Source: Acidobacteriota bacterium (GTDB lineage: Bacteria > Acidobacteriota > Aminicenantia > Aminicenantales > Saccharicenantaceae). From it: a stretch of 5,603 bases of DNA. Positions 5,059 through 5,603 of the stretch are shown piece after piece. The notes under the pieces were generated by a model. That model had not been told where the DNA came from. It saw nothing but the letters and a program-made list of their open reading frames with translations, and searched no databases. The first letter of the stretch is position 1. Every line of letters starts with the position of its first letter. The stretch spans positions 1-5,603 of the forward strand of contig DMVN01000103.1 in NCBI GenBank assembly GCA_003476685.1, read 5' to 3'. Both the position numbers and the translations under genes were made by a program.

Positions 5059-5603
5059 ATGGTTCACATCAAAGATGAAGGTTTTTCTCCGAATGCCATA
5101 AAAATCTTGAGAACCCGTTACTTCATGAAAAATGAAAAAGGCGAGCTTATTGATAAGAAGCCATCCGACCTCTTTCGCCGGGTAGCCGATTACATCGCTT
5201 CCGCTGAGAGCAAACCGGCTGAGCGCCAGAAATGGGCCGACAGGTTCTTTGAGGTGATGATGGCCCGCGACTTTCTGCCCAACAGCCCCACTCTGACCGG
5301 GGCCGGCCGCGACATGTGCCTGAGCGCCTGCTTCGTTTTGCCCATAGAAGATTCCATGGAATCGATTTTCGAGACAGTCAAGAACGCCGCCCTGGTGCAC
5401 AAGGAAGGCGGCGGTACCGGGTTCGATTTCAGTAACCTCCGGCCGAAGGGTAGCTTCGTCCACAAGACTCAGGGCGTGGCTTCGGGCCCGGTCTCCTTCC
5501 TGAAGGTCATCGATGCCGCCACCGAAGCCGTCAAGCAGGGCGGCACTCGCCGCGGAGCCAACATCGGCATCCTGCGGGTTGACCACCCGGACATCGAAGA
5601 ATT
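5059..5603 (+). CDS. nrdJ: adenosylcobalamin-dependent (class II) ribonucleotide reductase, N-terminal part (runs off the right edge)
   Basis: From ATG 5059, 181 codons are open to the window edge. The product begins MVHIKDEGFSPNAIKILRTR and has FLPNSPTL (72-79), then LSACFVLPIEDSM (88-100) with Cys91 at the position of the first redox cysteine of the active site, KEGGGTGFDFSNLRP (115-129) and KQGGTRRGAN (159-168), all conserved in ribonucleotide reductase large chains and in this form typical of NrdJ. No ATP-cone precedes the catalytic domain in the N-terminal segment. By family knowledge, the enzyme makes deoxyribonucleotides from ribonucleotides using an adenosylcobalamin-derived thiyl radical and needs no oxygen. 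GGGAAGGGAGG (5043-5053) lies 5 nt before the start. It is probably cotranscribed with the DUF77 gene. The radical cysteine, the C-terminal cysteine pair and any intein lie outside the window. The class II assignment rests on overall resemblance, not on a decisive residue. Confidence 0.9.
   Translation, partial: MVHIKDEGFSPNAIKILRTRYFMKNEKGELIDKKPSDLFRRVADYIASAESKPAERQKWADRFFEVMMARDFLPNSPTLTGAGRDMCLSACFVLPIEDSMESIFETVKNAALVHKEGGGTGFDFSNLRPKGSFVHKTQGVASGPVSFLKVIDAATEAVKQGGTRRGANIGILRVDHPDIEE

Noticed and set aside
5038..5586. 182-aa minus-strand frame opposite nrdJ
   Set aside because: The opposite strand encodes the clear ribonucleotide reductase; the minus-strand product has no family-like motifs.

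Overview
The window (5,603 bp, GC-rich genes with AT-richer gaps) is bacterial chromosomal DNA. It holds six genes in three transcription directions and no complete mobile element. Two genes run off the ends: an aldo/keto reductase on the left (minus strand) and a coenzyme-B12-dependent ribonucleotide reductase on the right (plus strand). An exported Tat-type reductase, a probable lipoprotein amidohydrolase and a class II (oxygen-independent) ribonucleotide reductase suggest a Gram-negative-type, possibly anaerobic heterotroph. The protein style would fit a group such as Aminicenantes/Acidobacteriota, but that is a guess from general resemblance; the window contains no phylogenetic marker.

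Left part (1-744): the 5' end of a Tat-exported aldo/keto reductase reads leftward. It is divergent from the next gene across a 421-bp non-coding gap. The gap holds a perfect 32-bp palindrome, a second 22-bp element of the same type that differs at two positions, an imperfect tandem repeat, and a good sigma70-type promoter overlapped by small CCTGA/TCAGG dyads.

Middle (745-4518): a 585-aa membrane-anchored amidohydrolase of the YtcJ-like family (plus) converges on a 115-aa two-helix membrane protein (minus). That small protein looks like a potassium-channel pore module with a non-canonical selectivity filter. Upstream of it, on the same strand, lies a 476-aa, probably 14-helix MFS exporter of the DHA2 type. 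Its only strong Shine-Dalgarno sequence sits unusually far from the start codon.

Right part (4519-5603): a divergent promoter region separates the exporter from a plus-strand pair. The pair is a 97-aa MTH1187/YqgV-type thiamine-binding protein (DUF77), which should start at 4727 rather than at the upstream ATG at 4634, and the N-terminal 181 residues of NrdJ, 38 bp downstream and probably in the same transcript.

Nothing here adds up to a clear new multi-gene system. The items most worth a second look are the channel-like small protein, the palindromic repeat pair in the left gap, and the exporter's leader.
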